From assembly GCA_023406915.1 (NCBI GenBank), contig JAEXTR010000218.1, forward strand, positions 1 through 8,496: a stretch of 8,496 nt of DNA, read 5' to 3'. Every line of letters starts with the position of its first letter. Position 1 is the stretch's first letter. The DNA is from Bacteroidota bacterium (GTDB lineage: Bacteria; Bacteroidota; Ignavibacteria; Ignavibacteriales; Ignavibacteriaceae). Below, piece by piece: positions 6,424 to 8,496 of the stretch. The translations under genes were made by a program, and so were the position numbers. A model generated the notes under the pieces. The model saw nothing but the letters and a program-made list of their open reading frames with translations. It made no database searches and had not been told where the DNA came from.

Positions 6424-7826
6424 CAATACAACGGGTTGATAGGGAGGCGTATTTTGAATTTCGTTCCGTGCGGGGAAACGCGCTTTGCCTCAATATCACC
6501 CTGAAAGTTTTTAATAATTCCATAACTGACCCACAACCCAAGCCCCGTTCCCTTACCTTCCTTTTTCGTGGTAAAGAAGGGCTCAAAGATTTTGGTAACA
6601 AATTCCTCAGGAATGCCTGTACCATTATCCTGCATTATGATGTACACAAATTCTCCCTGCAGATAGGTTTCCAGCACAATACTCCCCTTAAAGGCAGTAC
6701 CGATCTTTGCCGCCTGATCGGTGATTGCATCAACGGCGTTGATGAGGATATTTACAAACACCTGCTGAATCTGATCCGAAACCAGTGGCAGCATTGGTAC
6801 TTCAGAAGATAATTCCATAATAAAATCAAGCGATTTGGCTTTCGTACCAACCCTCACGATCTCAACCGCTTCCTTCAGGTTTGCGTTGATATCGGTCAGT
6901 TTCAGTTCATAGTTACTCGGGCGGGAAAAATCCACCAGGTCTCTGATGATCTTAGAAATTCTGGTGATCTGGTTCTTCACCAGTTCCAGTTTATCCCTGA
7001 TAAAGGAGTCTTCGGTTGAGCGCTGAATAATCTGTACGATTGCCGAAATTGATGCAAGCGGATTGCCGACTTCATGGGCTACACCGGCAGCCAGGGTACC
7101 GATACTCTCCATTTTCTGGGTGTGTATCAGCTGTTTCTCAAGGTTGCGGCGGTCGGTAATATCGCTGTGAACCCCGAAGTACCCGATAATAATACCATGC
7201 TCATTCATGATAGGGGAGATCAGCAGGTTCGAATGGATGATGGATTCATCCTTCCGTTTGTTTTCGATTTCACCCTGCCACGCCTTTCCGGTGGTAATGA
7301 TATCCCACATCCTGGTCCAGAAGCCCTTTGAATGCTTGCCGCTGGAAAAGATGCTCGGGTCATTACCCATCAGTTCCTCTTTCGAGTAGCCAGAGAACCT
7401 CTCGAATGCAGGGTTGACATAGATCATTTTTCCGTTCAGATCCGTGATCTGGATAGGATTCACCGTATTTTCAGTTACATACTGAAACCGCTTCAGGGCA
7501 AGACCATCCTGCAGCTCCTTGGTAACATCGTGTAACTGTACCAGGGTGATTTCCTTACAGTCGCCGGAAGTATTTGGTACGGGGGTAAACCTGATCACCA
7601 CATCCAGGTGCCCATGGTTTCCCTTGCGGATTCTGCCGCCGGCGCTGGCTGCCGTTTTATTCAGAAGGCATTGACTGAAGGCATGTTCAGTTTTCAGGAT
7701 GGATTCCGGGAAAAGAAGATCGGAAAACCGGTTATTCAGCACTTCGCGTGCAGAATATCCCAGAAGTCTGAGGGCAGTTTCGTTTGCATTAATGATCAGC
7801 CCTTCTTCATTAAGAAGGAAATACAT
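6423..7826 (-). CDS. PAS-PAS sensor histidine kinase (partner of the NtrC-family regulator); true start probably upstream
   Basis: 467 residues from the first ATG. PAS domain 1 (about 1-105, MYFLLNEEGLIINANETALRLLGYS) is followed by PAS domain 2 (about 112-228, ITDLNGKMIYVNPAFERFSGYS, ending in DITDRRNLEKQL). The HisKA dimerisation domain has the phospho-acceptor H251 in GVAHEVGNPL. The HATPase_c domain has the N-box NILINAVDAI (359-368), DNGTGIPEE (400-408), FEPFFTT (414-420) and GKGTGLGL (424-431). It autophosphorylates on H251 and should pass phosphate to D53 of the downstream regulator. No transmembrane helix is seen, so sensing is cytosolic; no ligand can be named. The first PAS lacks its N-terminal helix as called. 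The open frame upstream reads FDVFHHLPDMYFLL without ATG, GTG or TTG, indicating a start at the ATA at 7889 (giving 488 aa) or a frameshift further upstream. Stop is TGA. Confidence 0.92.
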   Translation of the reverse strand: MYFLLNEEGLIINANETALRLLGYSAREVLNNRFSDLLFPESILKTEHAFSQCLLNKTAASAGGRIRKGNHGHLDVVIRFTPVPNTSGDCKEITLVQLHDVTKELQDGLALKRFQYVTENTVNPIQITDLNGKMIYVNPAFERFSGYSKEELMGNDPSIFSSGKHSKGFWTRMWDIITTGKAWQGEIENKRKDESIIHSNLLISPIMNEHGIIIGYFGVHSDITDRRNLEKQLIHTQKMESIGTLAAGVAHEVGNPLASISAIVQIIQRSTEDSFIRDKLELVKNQITRISKIIRDLVDFSRPSNYELKLTDINANLKEAVEIVRVGTKAKSLDFIMELSSEVPMLPLVSDQIQQVFVNILINAVDAITDQAAKIGTAFKGSIVLETYLQGEFVYIIMQDNGTGIPEEFVTKIFEPFFTTKKEGKGTGLGLWVSYGIIKNFQGDIEAKRVSPHGTKFKIRLPINPLY

Positions 7827-7886
7827 ATCAGGCAGGTGATGGAATACATCAAAACAGATTCTGACTTCCTGCTGCTTTTTCTTTGC

Positions 7887-7911
7887 TATAGTAACACTCC
7901 AAAATGTTACT
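7887..7911 (-). promoter_or_regulatory. Kinase leader: hairpin with a GGAG ribosome-binding site in its loop, abutting a possible ATA start
   Basis: On the coding strand AGTAACA (7911-7905) and TGTTACT (7896-7890) form a perfect 7-bp inverted repeat around the loop TTTTGGAG. GGAG (7900-7897) is a Shine-Dalgarno 7 nt before the ATA codon at 7889-7887. Translation from there reads IAKKKQQEV and runs in frame into the PAS domain. One change from ATG to ATA would explain the missing start. Alternatively the inverted repeat is a DNA operator. Confidence 0.45.
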
Positions 7912-7921
7912 GTAAATTTAC
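7912..7921. promoter_or_regulatory. Palindrome GTAAATTTAC upstream of the kinase
   Basis: A perfect 10-bp palindrome lies directly next to the AGTAACA inverted repeat, about 23 bp before the possible ATA start. Two adjacent palindromes just upstream of a regulatory operon suggest an operator, but the sequence is AT-rich and short, so chance is possible. Confidence 0.3.
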
Positions 7922-7968
7922 TCCATACCAGCCAGTTAAAAAAGAAGATAAAAAAAGACTTGATTCAT

Positions 7969-8091
7969 CAGGGTATAGTCATCCAATCTCAACATGGTGC
8001 CATCACGTGTTAATCAGAGGGATTTCTCACCATTAAGTCAGAATGAAAATCCATGAGGGTCGTCACCCACCTGTGGCTGCTCTTTTAATAA
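7969..8091. other. Intergenic spacer between the NTF2-like gene and the kinase leader
   Basis: No gene, tRNA or clear terminator is visible. A 4-bp GGGT-CGTC-ACCC hairpin at 8057-8068 is too weak and lacks a U-tract. ATGGTGCCAT at 7994-8003 gives TGGCAC on the minus strand, like a sigma54 -24 half, but the -12 GC is missing at the right spacing. Confidence 0.5.
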
Positions 8092-8475
8092 TCACTTCAC
8101 CGGTACATCAAGGGCAATTTTCCATGAATTGTCTGGTTGCTTCATCCATATGGAGCAATAGATACCAGTTTCGGTAACCGGATTACCGTTACGAACAATA
8201 CGGTAGGTATATTCTCCGGTTTCAAATGCCTTTTCACCCACAACCCAAACTTTGCTGGTATTGACGGTAATCCGTACATCGTTTCCGAAAAAGTCCATGA
8301 TTGCTGTAATGAGGGTGCGAATGGCTGCCAATCCTTGGTAGGACTTTCCGTCTTGCCCAAGCTTTATTGCATCAGGTGCAAAGGTAGCCATCACTTGTTC
8401 AATATCACCAGTTTCAAAACCCCTGATCCATTGCAGATTCACTGCGTCTATAGATGCCCGCACTTCTGCAAGCAT
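8092..8475 (-). CDS. NTF2/SnoaL-like (DUF4440-type) small protein, possibly N-terminally incomplete
   Basis: 127 residues from the first visible ATG. The fold signature is that of the NTF2-like superfamily: an N-terminal helix pair (ASIDAVNLQWIRGFETGDIEQVMATFAPDA), then YQGLAAIRTLITAIM, and a curved sheet (VRITVNTSKVWVVGEKAFETGEYTYRI), ending with IYCSIWMKQPDNSWKIALDV. Such cone-shaped proteins bind small molecules or act as simple enzymes such as isomerases or cyclases; no catalytic residues point to a reaction here. The frame stays open upstream to the window edge (seven more codons), and no Shine-Dalgarno precedes the ATG at 8475. The real start, possibly with a signal peptide, may therefore lie outside. 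It is separated from the kinase by about 265 bp, and no functional link to it is evident. It ends in TGA, showing that TGA is used as a stop in this genome. Confidence 0.8.
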   Translation of the reverse strand: MLAEVRASIDAVNLQWIRGFETGDIEQVMATFAPDAIKLGQDGKSYQGLAAIRTLITAIMDFFGNDVRITVNTSKVWVVGEKAFETGEYTYRIVRNGNPVTETGIYCSIWMKQPDNSWKIALDVPVK

Positions 8476-8496
8476 AACAGAATCAGGAAACGACTG

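Noticed and set aside
7988..8002. Sigma54 -24/-12 promoter (TGGCAC on minus strand) upstream of the kinase
   Set aside because: The -12 GC is absent at the required spacing; only the -24 half resembles the consensus.
5149..8094. Alternative genetic code with TGA as sense
   Set aside because: The kinase (6425-6423) and the NTF2-like gene (8094-8092) both end naturally at TGA at the family-expected C-terminus.

Overview
The window looks like a chromosomal segment from a bacterium of the FCB superphylum, most likely an Ignavibacteriota or other Chlorobi/Bacteroidota relative. The main evidence is the C-terminal sorting domain of the first gene, which has a YQNYPNPFNP motif and ends in a lysine-rich KKMMLVK tail. 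This is the type IX secretion (T9SS) type A signal typical of that group. Weak or absent Shine-Dalgarno sites at several starts and the style of the intergenic repeats agree with this. The assignment is inference; no rRNA or marker gene is present.

Layout. (1) Positions 1-1715, plus strand: the 3' part of a large secreted multidomain surface protein whose start lies outside the window. A strong intrinsic terminator follows. (2) About 1795-1890: a cluster of short inverted repeats. (3) 1955-3502, minus strand: an AlbA_2/Schlafen-like putative nucleic-acid-binding protein with a GHKL-type ATP-binding region, a TEQV tandem-repeat linker and a Fic-like winged-helix C-terminus. It looks like an accessory gene. 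(4) 3503-4020: 518 bp without a gene, the right half filled with mosaic degenerate repeats and hairpins. (5) 4021-4974, minus: a metallo-beta-lactamase-fold hydrolase. (6) 5059-6414, minus: an NtrC-family sigma54-dependent response regulator, interrupted by an in-frame TGA just before its Fis-type DNA-binding helix-turn-helix. (7) 6423-7826, minus: the cognate PAS-PAS-HisKA-HATPase sensor kinase. It is tightly coupled to the regulator, and its N-terminus appears to continue upstream of the first ATG. (8) 8092-8475, minus: an NTF2/SnoaL-like small protein that may continue past the window edge.

How the genes fit together. The kinase and regulator form a standard two-component pair: His251 of the kinase would phosphorylate Asp53 of the regulator, which would then activate RNA polymerase containing sigma54. 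The metallo-hydrolase lies 84 bp downstream in the same direction and could be co-transcribed or a target, but no convincing sigma54 promoter was found. Both members of the pair carry lesions. The regulator lacks its HTH unless TGA is read through or is an error. The kinase lacks a canonical start for the first half-turn of its PAS domain. The pair may therefore be decaying, may use unusual decoding, or may reflect base errors in this sequence. This is the part of the window most worth re-examining. I see no clear new defence or mobile system. The AlbA_2 gene, flanked on both sides by repeat clusters, is the nearest to accessory cargo.
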